Assembly: GCA_016212925.1 (NCBI GenBank)
Contig: JACRDF010000020.1
Coordinates: 1-64,000, forward strand
DNA: 64,000 nucleotides
From: Desulfomonile tiedjei
Lineage (GTDB): Bacteria > Desulfobacterota > Desulfomonilia > Desulfomonilales > Desulfomonilaceae
Direction of reading: 5' to 3'
The translations under genes were made by a program, and so were the position numbers. Below, piece by piece: positions 8,106 through 17,288 of this stretch (position 1 is the stretch's first letter; each line of letters opens with the position of its first letter). The notes beneath the pieces are model-generated. The model saw only the letters and a program-made list of their open reading frames with translations, had not been told where the DNA came from and did no database searches.

Positions 8106-8891
8106 GTGGGATATTCACATCGCATAGTGGTCTTTGCCATGGCCGTTTTCTTGATGGCGTACGGTACCGCCCTGGCGCATTTCGCCATGATCATTCCATC
8201 CAAAGATGTGGTTGGGAAGGACGACAAGAAGGAGATCGGCCTCCTGATTCAGTTCACTCATCCGTTCGAGGGCGGGCCTCAAATGCAGATGGACAAGCCG
8301 GAGAAGTTTGGAGTCGTGATCGGCGACAGTGCAATAGACTTGCGGGAGAACCTACGAGAGAAAAACGTGGAAGGCAAGTCCGTATGGGAAACCAACTTCA
8401 AGATAACCAAGCCTGCTGATTACGTTTTCTTTCTCCAACCTAAACCATATTGGGAGCCGGCGGAAGACAAGTTCATCGTTCACGTGACAAAGGTGATCGT
8501 CGATGCTTTGGGCGCCGAGGAGGGATGGGACAAACCCATAGCGGCAACAGCCGGCATACCTGCCGAGATCGTGCCCTTAACCCGGCCTTACGGTTTGTAT
8601 GCAGGCAATTTGTTCACCGGTCAAGTTTTCAAGGATGGCAAGCCTTCAGCGGAAACCAATGTCGAAGTGGAATGGTGGGGTAAAGGGAAGACTAAGGCCC
8701 CCACCGACTCCCATGTGAAGCAGGTGGTGAAAACCGACGCTAATGGGCTTTTTTCCTTTACCATGCCCAAACCCGGTTGGTGGGGGTTCTCTGCCGTTAT
8801 GGAGGCTGATGAGCCTGTAAAACATCAGGGAAACGATAAGAAGGTGGAACTCGGAGCAGTTATCTGGGTTCACGCTTATCCGATGCAGTAA
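8106..8891 (+). CDS. DUF4198-family periplasmic protein linked to cobalt/nickel uptake
   Basis: A 261-residue exported protein. The signal peptide is MGYSHRIVVFAMAVFLMAYGTALA, and the mature protein starts HFAMIIPS, with an N-terminal histidine typical of this family. The C-terminal part (GQVFKDGKPSAETNVEVEWW ... TDANGLFSFTMPKPGWWGF) is an Ig-like carboxypeptidase-regulatory-type fold. Members often sit beside Co/Ni ECF transporters and are thought to bind metal in the periplasm. The start is GTG 8106, preceded by AAGGAGATC. cbiM begins 7 bases after its stop codon, so they are in one operon. Confidence 0.82.
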   Translation: MGYSHRIVVFAMAVFLMAYGTALAHFAMIIPSKDVVGKDDKKEIGLLIQFTHPFEGGPQMQMDKPEKFGVVIGDSAIDLRENLREKNVEGKSVWETNFKITKPADYVFFLQPKPYWEPAEDKFIVHVTKVIVDALGAEEGWDKPIAATAGIPAEIVPLTRPYGLYAGNLFTGQVFKDGKPSAETNVEVEWWGKGKTKAPTDSHVKQVVKTDANGLFSFTMPKPGWWGFSAVMEADEPVKHQGNDKKVELGAVIWVHAYPMQ

Positions 8892-8898
8892 GGGAAAA

Positions 8899-9510
8899 AT
8901 GCACGTTTCTGAAGGCATCCTCGGAGTTCCGGTGCTTGCTGCGGGAGCGGCCCTTACGCTGGGAGGAGTGACCATCGGGCTTAGGAAAATGAGCTATGAC
9001 AAACTGCCCGAAGTCGCTGTGCTCTCTTCCGTCTTCTTTATTGCGTCGCTGATTCACGTTCCTATCGGGCCATCCGCGGCTCACCTGGTCCTGACCGGAA
9101 TCTGCGGCCTGTTGCTGGGATGGGCGGCGTTCCCGGCCATTCTAGTGGGATTGACTCTTCAGGCGCTCCTTTTTCAGTTTGGAGGTCTGACAACCCTGGG
9201 AGTGAACACGTTCAACATGGCCTTCCCTGCGGTACTAATGTCTCTTGCATGCGGAAGGGCCATTCAAAGCTCCCACCCCGTGATAAGGGGCGTGGGCGAA
9301 TTCGTGGCAGGTGCGGGAGCTGTGGTTTTCGCGGGCATTCTGGTGGCTCTTTGTCTGGTCGCTACTGGAGAGGCTTTCGGCACTGCAGCCAAATTGATTA
9401 TCATAGCTCATGTCCCTGTAATGATAATCGAAGGAATAATAACGGTTTTTCTCGTGGAATTCGTCCGAAAGGTCAGACCTGAAATGCTACCGGGAAAGGG
9501 TTCCCTATGA
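8899..9510 (+). CDS. cbiM: Cobalt/nickel ECF transporter substrate-binding membrane protein CbiM
   Basis: CbiM is the metal-selective membrane component of the cobalt ECF transporter. The 203-residue protein starts MHVSEG, matching the MHxxEG N-terminus whose free amine and His2 coordinate the metal. Further motifs are SLIHVPIGPSAAHLVLTG and FGGLTTLGVNTFNMAFPA. Six or more membrane segments are visible. It overlaps the next gene by the ATGA quartet at 9507-9510. Cobalt rather than nickel is inferred from the chelatase and cobalamin riboswitch downstream. Confidence 0.94.
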   Translation: MHVSEGILGVPVLAAGAALTLGGVTIGLRKMSYDKLPEVAVLSSVFFIASLIHVPIGPSAAHLVLTGICGLLLGWAAFPAILVGLTLQALLFQFGGLTTLGVNTFNMAFPAVLMSLACGRAIQSSHPVIRGVGEFVAGAGAVVFAGILVALCLVATGEAFGTAAKLIIIAHVPVMIIEGIITVFLVEFVRKVRPEMLPGKGSL

Positions 9511-10172
9511 GACATCGCGTACCGAGCAATAGCATGGTCAAATTGTGCTCAGGACTTGCGATGGCCGCCGCGATTGCCCTTCTGGGTCTGCCATCGGCCG
9601 GGGCTCACAATGTGAACGTGTACGCGTATTTGGAAACCGGTCGAATGGTGGTTCAGGGGTATTTCGGCGGTAAAGCCAAGGCTGTGGACTGTGTGGTCGA
9701 GTTACTCGACGGTGAAGGGACAAAGCTCGCAGATGGAAGAACCGATGCCAGTGGTGTCTGTGCTTTTCGGTTGACGGATCTGCCTCGTTTGCAGGGCGAT
9801 TTGAAAGTGGTCCTCCACGCGGGAATGGGCCACCGGGCGGAATTCACACTGACCGCCGCGGAACTGGCAGGCGGTGCCAACAGCACCGGAGCCGCTTCAG
9901 AGCAGCGACCGCAAACCAAGGACCGACCTGAGACCGCGACCATAGAGGGAAACTACCCGGTCACCGACCAGACCGGGCTGAAAAAGGCGATGGAAGAAGC
10001 TTTGGACAGCAGGCTTCAGCCGCTGGTTGCAATGATCGGCAATCAGCAAAAGCTTCTTTTGGAGCAAAAGAATAAAGGGCCGGGCGTGATCGAAGCCATA
10101 GGCGGAATCGGCTGGATCCTCGGTATCTTTGGTCTGGCCGCCTATTTTATGAGCCGAAGGCGTGGCGGATAA
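9507..10172 (+). CDS. CbiL/NikL-like accessory protein of the cobalt transporter
   Basis: A 221-residue protein with a signal peptide that ends SAGAHNVNVYAYLE, an Ig-like domain (VELLDGEGTKLADGRTDASGVCAF) and a C-terminal membrane anchor (GWILGIFGLAAYFMSRRR). This is the layout of the extra periplasmic components (CbiL, NikL) of Co/Ni ECF transporters, which expose an N-terminal His-rich metal site. The translational overlap with cbiM supports the role. CbiN-type proteins are much shorter, so CbiL-like is the better name. Confidence 0.8.
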   Translation: MRHRVPSNSMVKLCSGLAMAAAIALLGLPSAGAHNVNVYAYLETGRMVVQGYFGGKAKAVDCVVELLDGEGTKLADGRTDASGVCAFRLTDLPRLQGDLKVVLHAGMGHRAEFTLTAAELAGGANSTGAASEQRPQTKDRPETATIEGNYPVTDQTGLKKAMEEALDSRLQPLVAMIGNQQKLLLEQKNKGPGVIEAIGGIGWILGIFGLAAYFMSRRRGG

Positions 10173-10238
10173 ATCGGGAGTATTTTCTTCGGAAGGGCTT
10201 TCCTCCCGGCGTTTTACTTTTTTTCGGAGACTTTGCGA

Positions 10239-10982
10239 ATGGAAATAGAAGAATTCTCCCTCGGTAACTCCTTTATCCATAAAATGGATCCTCGCGTAAA
10301 GATCATCGCGGCGTTTGTCTTTTCGGTGGTGGTAGCGCTGAACAATTCCATATCCGCGTGTGCGGTTTCGTTGGTGTTCCCGTTGATACTGATTGCAGTG
10401 GCCCGAATCAGCATCGCCAGAGTGCTCTTTAGGCTCGCGGTGGTAAACGGGTTCATTCTTTTCCTCTGGCTCTTTCTTCCTTTCACCCATCCCGGGGAAA
10501 CGATCTATTCCATCGGCCCGCTTGAAGTACATCGGGAAGGCGTGCTTTACGCCTTGCTGATAACCCTGAAGTCCAATGCAATAATCCTTGCGGTCATAGC
10601 TCTTTTGGGCACTTCTCAAGTGTTTACACTTGTCCACGCGTTGAGCCACATGGGGGTGCCGGACAAGCTGGTGCACCTCTTCTTTTTCTGTTTCCGGTAC
10701 GTCCATGTGATTCATGTGGAGTATCACAAGCTCCTGAATGCAATAAGAATCCGGGGGTTCAGGCCTGGAACGAACCTGCACACCTACCGTACCTATGCTT
10801 ATCTTGTAGGGATGCTGCTGGTGAAGAGCTTCGATAGATCCAGAAGCATTCTCCGGGCGATGAGGTGTCGCGGGTTCAAAGAAAAGTTCTACATTCTCCA
10901 CCATTACGAAATGAAGAGGCTTGATTACCTGCTCGCAGCCTGGAGCGCACTTTCTTGCGGAGTGATTTTGATAGTAAGATGA
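10239..10982 (+). CDS. cbiQ: ECF transporter transmembrane protein CbiQ
   Basis: CbiQ is the T component that couples the ATPase to CbiM. The 247-residue protein starts MEIEEFSLGNSFIHKMDPRVK, has about five membrane segments, and carries two coupling motifs of the Ala-Arg-Gly type (AIRIRGFRPG and RAMRCRGF). The ATG at 10239 lies 8 bases after CGGAGA; a TTG two codons upstream is too close to that site. The end overlaps cbiO by ATGA. Confidence 0.93.
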   Translation: MEIEEFSLGNSFIHKMDPRVKIIAAFVFSVVVALNNSISACAVSLVFPLILIAVARISIARVLFRLAVVNGFILFLWLFLPFTHPGETIYSIGPLEVHREGVLYALLITLKSNAIILAVIALLGTSQVFTLVHALSHMGVPDKLVHLFFFCFRYVHVIHVEYHKLLNAIRIRGFRPGTNLHTYRTYAYLVGMLLVKSFDRSRSILRAMRCRGFKEKFYILHHYEMKRLDYLLAAWSALSCGVILIVR

Positions 10983-11641
10983 TTCATCTCAGCAACATAC
11001 GATTCAAGTACAACTCCCGATACATCTTGGACGGCCTGGACCTTCGCGTGAATCCTGGTGATCGCATAGGTCTGCTCGGGCCGAACGGATCAGGCAAGAC
11101 AACCTTGTCCCATATCATCATGGGGCTGCTGTTCCCGGAATCCGGAGAAGTCGAAATCTTTGGGAAGCTCAGGACCAAGGAAGCGGACTTCACAGATGTT
11201 AGGGGCCGTATCGGCTTCCTTTTTCAGGACGCGGACGACCAGCTTTTTTGCCCTACCGTGCTGGAAGACATGGCGTTCGGTCCGCTCAACCTGGGAAAGA
11301 GCCCTGAAGAGGCCAAACGGATCGTTGCCTCCACGCTGGCCACTCTTAAACTTGACGGGTTTGAAGAGCGGGTGACCTACCGTCTGTCCGGCGGGGAAAA
11401 GCGACTCGTGTCCTTGGGCACGGTGCTTGCCATGCAGCCGGAAATCCTGATACTTGACGAGCCAACCGGCGGCCTCGACGAAGAGACGACCGAACGCCTG
11501 ATCCATATCCTACGAGATTCAGACATTGCCTACATGATCATTTCTCATGACCGGGATTTTATCAAGCGGACTACGACAACATTGCTGGAGATCAAAGGGG
11601 GCCAAATTCGACCTGCTGATTGGAAAAGCCTTGAGACGTAG
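10979..11641 (+). CDS. cbiO: Energy-coupling factor ATPase CbiO
   Basis: A 220-residue ABC ATPase that drives cobalt uptake with CbiM and CbiQ. Walker A is GPNGSGKT (residues 34-41), the signature is LSGGEKR, Walker B is ILILDEPTGGLD, and the switch His is in ISHDRDF. The start at 10979 forms an ATGA overlap with the cbiQ stop codon. A longer in-frame start at 10955 lies inside cbiQ and would add an unneeded extension. Confidence 0.94.
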   Translation: MIHLSNIRFKYNSRYILDGLDLRVNPGDRIGLLGPNGSGKTTLSHIIMGLLFPESGEVEIFGKLRTKEADFTDVRGRIGFLFQDADDQLFCPTVLEDMAFGPLNLGKSPEEAKRIVASTLATLKLDGFEERVTYRLSGGEKRLVSLGTVLAMQPEILILDEPTGGLDEETTERLIHILRDSDIAYMIISHDRDFIKRTTTTLLEIKGGQIRPADWKSLET

Positions 11642-11784
11642 ATCTCTCATCGGGGGCCAGTTGCGAGTAGGGAAACGCGCAGCCCAGCCCCTGCAGTTTT
11701 GATGCGCGCTTGGCCGGCTTGACACTGGAAAAATGATTGACAAAACGGCCACACAGTGTTTTATGAAGAAAAAGTAGTATTCGA

Positions 11785-11949
11785 CCCTGCGGGCTCCCCA
11801 ATGTGGATTAATAGGGAATCCTGTGAGAATCAGGAGCGGGCCCGCCGCTGTAAACGGGTACTGGAGCCGTTTTATGCCACTGGGGCTTAACTGCCCTGGG
11901 AAGGCTCGGCTACAGGACGATCCGTGAGCCAGAAGACCTGCCCGCAGGG
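11785..11949 (+). promoter_or_regulatory. Cobalamin (B12) riboswitch aptamer
   Basis: Conserved elements appear in order: ATTAATAGGGAATCCTGTG, GAATC, CCCGCCGCTGTAAACGGG, GCCACTGGGG, CTGGGAAGG and the B12 box GAGCCAGAAGACCTGCC. The first and last ten bases, CCCTGCGGGC and GCCCGCAGGG, form a perfect P1 stem that fixes the boundaries. It lies in the 640-base gap after cbiO and reads into the chelatase gene, so it most likely lowers chelatase expression when adenosylcobalamin is plentiful. Confidence 0.95.
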
Positions 11950-12010
11950 AGGAAGTACCAACCACCGGAGGAGTTGTGGGGTGCATCCAGAGGTACAAGG
12001 AACAGGTCGG

Positions 12011-12043
12011 TCCGTGGACCCATGAGGTCCAGGGACTTTTTTT
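12011..12043 (+). terminator. Intrinsic terminator of the riboswitch expression platform
   Basis: TCCGTGGACC pairs with GGTCCAGGGA (one mismatch) around CATGA and is followed by CTTTTTTT. It starts about 60 bases after the aptamer, the expected position for a transcriptional off-switch. Confidence 0.8.
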
Positions 12044-12281
12044 GTTCTTGGTGTAGTAGCCTCTTTCGAGCAGGATCCCTTTTAGCTCTCGAATCCTCAG
12101 GGAAGACCGTCCGGACACGGGCGTCCCTGCAGATCATGGCCTAAAGGCTTGCCCTCCTTCACTGACCCCTTCGGATTCCCATCGCGTCGAACAAAATGGC
12201 TGGAATTGAGGCGCTCTTTCGAGGCTCCAGGAGCGCGGAAAGAAATTGGAGCAACCAATAGCGTAGCTGAAGGAGGTAGTA

Positions 12282-13175
12282 ATGAACAGGAGAATAGTTG
12301 CGATTGCGGTTTTTTCTGCCCTTGTCACGCTTGCGGCGACCTTTACCGCGGCTTCGGGGGGCAAGTACGGGACCAAGCAAGAAACGAAGAAGGGGATACT
12401 CCTTGTAGCTTTCGGAACAAGTGTGCCTGAAGCTCAAAATGCATTTCGTCAGATAGAGAAGCGGGCAAACGAGTCGTTCCCGAATGTTGATGTCAAATGG
12501 GCCTACACCTCGAAGGTTATACGCGACAAGCTCCGGAAGCAGGGAAAGCAGTTGGATTCTCCTGAGGTTGCTCTCGCCAAAATGATGGAGGACGGTTACA
12601 CCCATGTGCTGGTGGCGTCGTTCCATACCATCCCGGGAGAGGAATTTCATGACCTGCAGACGAACTCACACGCGTTCGATAGCATGAAAGGGGGAATCAG
12701 GCGGATTCGGGTCTCCAGGCCGCTGCTTTCTTCTCGTGATGACCATGAAAAAGTGGCCAAGGCCTTGATGAAATCGATTCCCAGGGAACGAAAGCCGCTG
12801 GACGCTGTCGTGTTCATGGGGCACGGCTCCGAGCATCATCCAGCAGATGACGCTTATGCCGCCATAAACTATTGGTTCGGAAAGATTGATCCGAACGTGT
12901 ATGTAGGAACAGTCGAGGGCCAGCCGAAGATCGAGGAATTTCTTCCAGAACTCAAGAAAAAAAGCACCAAAAAAGTCTACCTCGCGCCTCTCATGTCAGT
13001 GGCCGGAGACCACGCCAGGAACGACATGTGCGGGGACGAGCAGGATAGCTGGAGGTCGATTCTCAGGAAGAACGGGATGGAAGTCGAATGCATCCTGAAA
13101 GGGACGGCAGAGATCCCCGAGGTTGTGGACGTCTGGATTGATCACATGAAAAAGGCTTTCTCTAATTTCGAGTAG
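12282..13175 (+). CDS. cbiK: Exported sirohydrochlorin cobaltochelatase (CbiK type)
   Basis: CbiK inserts Co2+ into sirohydrochlorin in the anaerobic cobalamin pathway. The 297-residue protein has FGTSVPEAQ near the start of the catalytic part, and His181 (MGHGSEHH), Glu212 (GTVEG) and His244 (GDHARNDM), whose spacing matches the His/Glu/His metal site of known CbiK enzymes. Unlike cytoplasmic CbiK it starts with a hydrophobic signal (MNRRIVAIAVFSALVTLAA), like the periplasmic CbiK of Desulfovibrio vulgaris. ATG 12282 follows AAGGAGG. The B12 riboswitch and terminator lie upstream. A periplasmic form could act in metal handling or heme transport rather than synthesis. Confidence 0.92.
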   Translation: MNRRIVAIAVFSALVTLAATFTAASGGKYGTKQETKKGILLVAFGTSVPEAQNAFRQIEKRANESFPNVDVKWAYTSKVIRDKLRKQGKQLDSPEVALAKMMEDGYTHVLVASFHTIPGEEFHDLQTNSHAFDSMKGGIRRIRVSRPLLSSRDDHEKVAKALMKSIPRERKPLDAVVFMGHGSEHHPADDAYAAINYWFGKIDPNVYVGTVEGQPKIEEFLPELKKKSTKKVYLAPLMSVAGDHARNDMCGDEQDSWRSILRKNGMEVECILKGTAEIPEVVDVWIDHMKKAFSNFE

Positions 13176-13324
13176 GCCCGCGTGACCCTGGCCACTGCTC
13201 CGACCGGCTACTCGGAAGCTTGAAAACAATTTAAAGAGTTCTTCTTGGCACGTTTTTCAATTGTGTGCTATTATCAGCATATCTTTTTAACTTGAGTAGC
13301 ACACTATTTCTGGGAGGAGGGAAC

Positions 13325-15100
13325 ATGCGAGAGGTTAAGGGTCTCCTTTCGGCGGTATTCCTGGCTGTATACCTGTGTTTCTCCGGCCCCGCGGCGCAGG
13401 CCTGGGAATTCCAGTTGGAGGGAGCGTTCAGTTGGACCCACGAGTGGTATAGCCAGCAGGGTACCAAGGGTTTTTTGGGCCTTTACAACGTGGACAACGG
13501 TGTTGGTACCAGGGCCGGGAACCTGAATTTCTGGAACGGTGGCCAGTTCGACACCAATATTACTACCGGAGCAAAGGCGAACTGGTCGTACTTCAACGTG
13601 GAGTTTCTCCCCAAGATCAGGATAAACGAGGCCATAAGGCTCTCTGCCAAGTACCGCCTGGGCACTTTCAATGATTTCAATGCCCCGGATTACCACACGT
13701 ACGAGTCTCCCGGGGTTAACCGCGCGTTCAGCGAGGGCCAGTGGACCATGTTCTGGGCCACAGCGCAATTGCCCATAGGGATTTTGGCCATAGGCAAGAG
13801 GCCCTGGTCCTTCGGCACAGGGCTCCAGTACGACGGAGAAGATGCGGCCACGACCGAATCGATGGCCCTGGTGGCCCCTTTCGGTCCGCTGGACATCGGG
13901 ATCGCGTACTCTCCGTACAGGTTTGTGGGTACATCCAGCATCGCGTCAATAAGGTCGGCTGCAAACTCGACCTTTGTCTTGTTCGGAGGGGACGACTATT
14001 TCAATCTGCCCATATATCCGTTGACCGTTCCCCTTACCGTGGCAAACGGACAGTACTTCAGCCGCGCGGACTCGAGCGGTACCTTTTCCAAGGACTTTCT
14101 CCTGTTCATGACCTATTCCCAGGGTCCTATAACAGCAGGGGTACTCGGATCGTACGGAGGGTATCACATAGGTCCGGAAGCGTTGTTAATAGATCCTCTC
14201 AATCCGCCTGTCTTCCCCTTGGTGGCCCAGGACTCGGAAATCTTCCACGGTACAGCGTTTTTCAAGTACAACAACGGCCGGTTTTTCCTCAATAGTGAGG
14301 CTGCCTGGGCGTACTGGACCGACAGGTGGAGCGGCGACTTGAACCCTGCCGTGGTATTTCAGCCCCCCGGCGGTTTTATTCCCAATCCTTCCTATGTGGA
14401 GCAATGGCGGTACATGATTGAAATGGGGGTCATATCAGGTCCTGCTAAGCTGAGCCTCCTCCTTTCCAGGCTCCCCGGTCCGGACAGGAGAGCGGGCATA
14501 ATCATAGGCAAGCAGCCGGCCCTGTTTGTCAGACACCCCCTCTATGACAATCATCTGGGCAACTTTGACGTATTCAGGCCTTACTCGTACATGCTCGGGT
14601 ACAATTACGGAGGTGGGCTCAACGCGTATAATCTCAACGGGAACGGGTTCTTACGTGACGCTTTTGTTCTGGCCGCAAGGCTCGACTATGCCGTGGCATC
14701 CAATCTCAACCTTTTCGGTACCTTCACCTATGCAAATCGTACCTCCAACGGTTACAGCTGGGGTTGTATAGGCCCCAACGCGGGCCTTGGATCTTTCAGC
14801 CTGGTGCCCGACGGGAACCTGAATTTCAATTTCAACAGGTACCCCGCGTCTCCGAATATTCCGGATACCTCCCTGGGGTACGAGATCGATGCGGGATTGG
14901 ACTGGAAGCTCCTGGAGGGTTGTACAGCCGGGGGGCTGGTGGCTTATTGGCAGCCGGGCAAATGGTTCAATTATGCGTGCGTAGACAGGTCGGTCCCCGG
15001 TTGGGAGACAGGCGTGGCCGGGAACTTCTTCGGCACGAGACCTGACAGAAGGATCGACCCGGTATTGGGCGGGCAGTTTAATTTGAGATTTTCCTTCTAA
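13325..15100 (+). CDS. Outer-membrane beta-barrel (porin-like) protein
   Basis: A 591-residue protein with a signal peptide (MREVKGLLSAVFLAVYLCFSGPAAQA) and a mature part rich in aromatic, alternating strands, ending in LRFSF with a terminal Phe, the usual signal for outer-membrane insertion. ATG 13325 is preceded by GGGAGGAGGG. It lies 150 bases after cbiK with no strong terminator between, so it may share the riboswitch-controlled transcript. That suggests passage of cobalt, a tetrapyrrole or another substrate across the outer membrane, but substrate and exact family are unknown. Confidence 0.75.
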   Translation: MREVKGLLSAVFLAVYLCFSGPAAQAWEFQLEGAFSWTHEWYSQQGTKGFLGLYNVDNGVGTRAGNLNFWNGGQFDTNITTGAKANWSYFNVEFLPKIRINEAIRLSAKYRLGTFNDFNAPDYHTYESPGVNRAFSEGQWTMFWATAQLPIGILAIGKRPWSFGTGLQYDGEDAATTESMALVAPFGPLDIGIAYSPYRFVGTSSIASIRSAANSTFVLFGGDDYFNLPIYPLTVPLTVANGQYFSRADSSGTFSKDFLLFMTYSQGPITAGVLGSYGGYHIGPEALLIDPLNPPVFPLVAQDSEIFHGTAFFKYNNGRFFLNSEAAWAYWTDRWSGDLNPAVVFQPPGGFIPNPSYVEQWRYMIEMGVISGPAKLSLLLSRLPGPDRRAGIIIGKQPALFVRHPLYDNHLGNFDVFRPYSYMLGYNYGGGLNAYNLNGNGFLRDAFVLAARLDYAVASNLNLFGTFTYANRTSNGYSWGCIGPNAGLGSFSLVPDGNLNFNFNRYPASPNIPDTSLGYEIDAGLDWKLLEGCTAGGLVAYWQPGKWFNYACVDRSVPGWETGVAGNFFGTRPDRRIDPVLGGQFNLRFSF

Positions 15101-15181
15101 ACAACAAAAACTTCTCGATTTCGAGTCTTGTAAAGGCGCTTCAAGTAGACTTTGAGCGCCGATGGAGCGGAGGCTGCAAAA

Positions 15182-15622
15182 ATGAAAACAATGGCGGTTT
15201 TCTTACTGATCGTGATCCCGCTGGCGGCAATGGCCGCGCACTCGGACACCGATATAATCTCTGTTATAGGCCCACAGGGCTGCTTGGATCGTCCTCTGAC
15301 CGTTGGAAATCCGCACCCACGCCCCTATGTTCCCCAGGCATCACTCTACCCGGCCTTTTCAGCACTCTTAATCGCTGATGCAAAGAGTGGAGACTCCCTG
15401 ATCCCAAATGTGGACGGAGACCTTGACCTTCGAGATGTCGACTGGGACAAAATCAAGGCCGGCAGGAATGGAAGCAATAACAATCAGGATAAGGGCCCAA
15501 AAAGGGCTAGTGCCGAGCCCAAAGACGATGACGTCGAGGACGAAAAGGACGATGAGAAGGGAGACCAAGGAGGAGAAGAAGGGGGCCCTGACCGACTTTG
15601 GGACTCGTGCAAGCTGGGCTGA
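15182..15622 (+). CDS. Small secreted acidic protein of unknown function
   Basis: A 146-residue protein with a signal peptide (MKTMAVFLLIVIPLAAMAAHSD). The mature part has a short structured region and a strongly charged C-terminal half rich in Asp, Glu, Lys and Gly (EPKDDDVEDEKDDEKGD), probably disordered. ATG 15182 is preceded by GGAGG; an in-frame TTG at 15152 is less likely. It lies 80 bases after the beta-barrel gene and may be its operon partner. The acidic tail could bind cations, but that is speculation. Confidence 0.5.
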   Translation: MKTMAVFLLIVIPLAAMAAHSDTDIISVIGPQGCLDRPLTVGNPHPRPYVPQASLYPAFSALLIADAKSGDSLIPNVDGDLDLRDVDWDKIKAGRNGSNNNQDKGPKRASAEPKDDDVEDEKDDEKGDQGGEEGGPDRLWDSCKLG

Positions 15623-15844
15623 AAGCGCATTGTCCGGGTTGCCGTAAACAATGGAGGGATTGGCCTGTGACTGTCCGGCGGTCTTTCATAGGAAAAGTCT
15701 AAAACTCCGGGACTTGCCTCTGGGGCGCGCCGCGGCCGGCTTTGCCGGCAGCGGCGCCCAGGCAATAACCTTCACCCATTGGATGCCGGATGAAAGCGGC
15801 TTCAAATTGTGGAATCATTTTGATCAAGACCGGTCACTTGCAGA

Positions 15845-15974
15845 GTAACCGTTCACCGGGACGGTCTTAAGGCCTTAGAATCACGATGGGGGAGGCTTGG
15901 AGGGAGAGATGGTCTCCCCCTCCATCCCCACCGGGCGCACCACGCCCAGGCGTGGAAGCCCGGTGAACGATTAC
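15845..15974. repeat. Structured inverted-repeat element between convergent genes
   Basis: The outer arms GTAACCGTTCACCGGG (15845-15860) and CCCGGTGAACGATTAC (15959-15974) are complementary with one mismatch. Inside lie further stems, including CACCGGGC/GCCCGGTG enclosing CCACGCC/GGCGTGG at 15929-15965. It may be a bidirectional terminator or a small mobile palindrome. The remaining bases 15623-16002 show no gene. Confidence 0.5.
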
Positions 15975-16002
15975 CTTGCAGATCACCGCAACGCCAAGTT
16001 CA

Positions 16003-16698
16003 TCATGTGCGGTCGGCTTCTATGAATTCCTCCCGCGTGCCATCCCGATGGTCCACCATGTACAGGATGGGTGCCTTGTCTCGCAACGCGTCCAGTAATT
16101 TAGGCAGCTTTCGGCGATCGAGCCCGAACACCCGCAAGTATAAGCGGCGAAAACCTGGCGTCGCCCGCTCATAAGAGGTCAGAATACTCACAAGACGCCC
16201 CGCGTACTCTCGTATGATGTCTGTGACGTCCTTGATGGAGCCTGGCCGGTCGTCGACCTGAAAGGCGAATTGTACCCCTCGCTTCTCCAGGCCGGTGAGA
16301 GAGATTAAGGCCCTGAAGAGGTCCGCCTGAGTGATTATCCCCACCACGGCGCCGTTTGCATCCAATACCGGAGCGCCTGAGATCCTGTTTTGGAGGAGAA
16401 CTGACGCGGTCTCTTCCAATGTAAAGTCAGGCGGGACGGTAATCGGGTTTTTTGTCATTATGTCCCCGACCTGGATTTTTGAGAGCAGGTAACCCAGCTC
16501 ATGAACGTCCAGCGTCGTTGCGTCCGAAGCGGAGGCCCTCTTCAGATCCCGATCCGTAATCACGCCTACGAGATCTCCTCCCTTGAGTACGGGCAGCAGG
16601 GCAATCTGCTTGTCCTTCATCGAGGTGATGGCGTCCTGCATGGAAGCACTGATGTCTATCGGGACCACGTCTTTGTTCATCCAGTATTTCACTAACAT
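16003..16698 (-). CDS. CBS-pair and ACT-domain protein
   Basis: A 231-residue soluble protein. CBS motif 1 spans about residues 1-55 (MLVKYWMNKDVVPIDISASMQDA ... VGVITDRDLKRA), CBS motif 2 about 75-135 (VGDIMTKNPITVPPDFTLEETA ... VGIITQADLFRAL), and an ACT-like domain follows (FAFQVDDRPGSIKDVTDIIREYAGR). CBS pairs bind adenosyl nucleotides and ACT domains bind amino acids, so this is probably a small-molecule sensor. Its target is unknown. ATG 16698 follows AAAGGAGAAGGG; a longer in-frame start at 16764 is not needed. Confidence 0.85.
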   Translation of the reverse strand: MLVKYWMNKDVVPIDISASMQDAITSMKDKQIALLPVLKGGDLVGVITDRDLKRASASDATTLDVHELGYLLSKIQVGDIMTKNPITVPPDFTLEETASVLLQNRISGAPVLDANGAVVGIITQADLFRALISLTGLEKRGVQFAFQVDDRPGSIKDVTDIIREYAGRLVSILTSYERATPGFRRLYLRVFGLDRRKLPKLLDALRDKAPILYMVDHRDGTREEFIEADRT

Positions 16699-17288
16699 TT
16701 CCCTTCTCCTTTTCCGTTCGGGCCATGTCGCCTCTGACTTATAATACTCTGAAGCAACTGCCATGCCATTAGACTGAGCCGTCGGAGAGATGGATTGTCC
16801 TCCAAGGCAAGTTCGCTGTGGGTGCAGGATCAGAAATGTTGTTTCAAGCAGGTTATCTGCACGGAGACCGCACGTGCATAATTGTTTCGTTCACACCTTC
16901 CTCGTCTGAAAGCACGTTGCAAACAGGGTGCTGCGGCCTCGAACCCAGGCCTGTGCGTGTCAGCGTTTTTTACAACGTGTCAAGACCCCGGGGGCAGTAA
17001 AGACGTCCGTTCCCTCCGCGGACATTCCGCGGTGGATGAAACGGGATGGAAATACCGCTCGGCTTGCCGGGACGACCACACACTGCCTTTAACACCGAAT
17101 GTACGGTCAAACAAGTAACATTGAGTGAGGCCGGCGAAGGCAGCGACCCATCTTCCCGATGTTACCCATATGAGGGCGCATGGCATACAGGCCCACGGAG
17201 CAGTTGCGAATATTGACTCTGATCCTGTTGAAGGGTAGTGTGGCTTGTTGGAATCCCGTTAACAACTTGGGATGTGGAGGCACCCGCG
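16699..17288. other. Intergenic region between divergent genes
   Basis: About 590 bases separate the CBS-ACT gene and the histidine kinase gene. It must hold promoters for both directions, but I could not assign clear -35/-10 or sigma-54 elements. No gene, tRNA or strong repeat is seen. Confidence 0.4.

Noticed and set aside
9897..10904. 335-codon minus-strand frame
   Set aside because: It lies opposite the cbiL-like gene and cbiQ, both of which show strong family motifs, and has no recognisable domain.
11519..12118. 199-codon minus-strand frame
   Set aside because: It covers the cobalamin riboswitch and the end of cbiO on the opposite strand; the conserved RNA explains the sequence.
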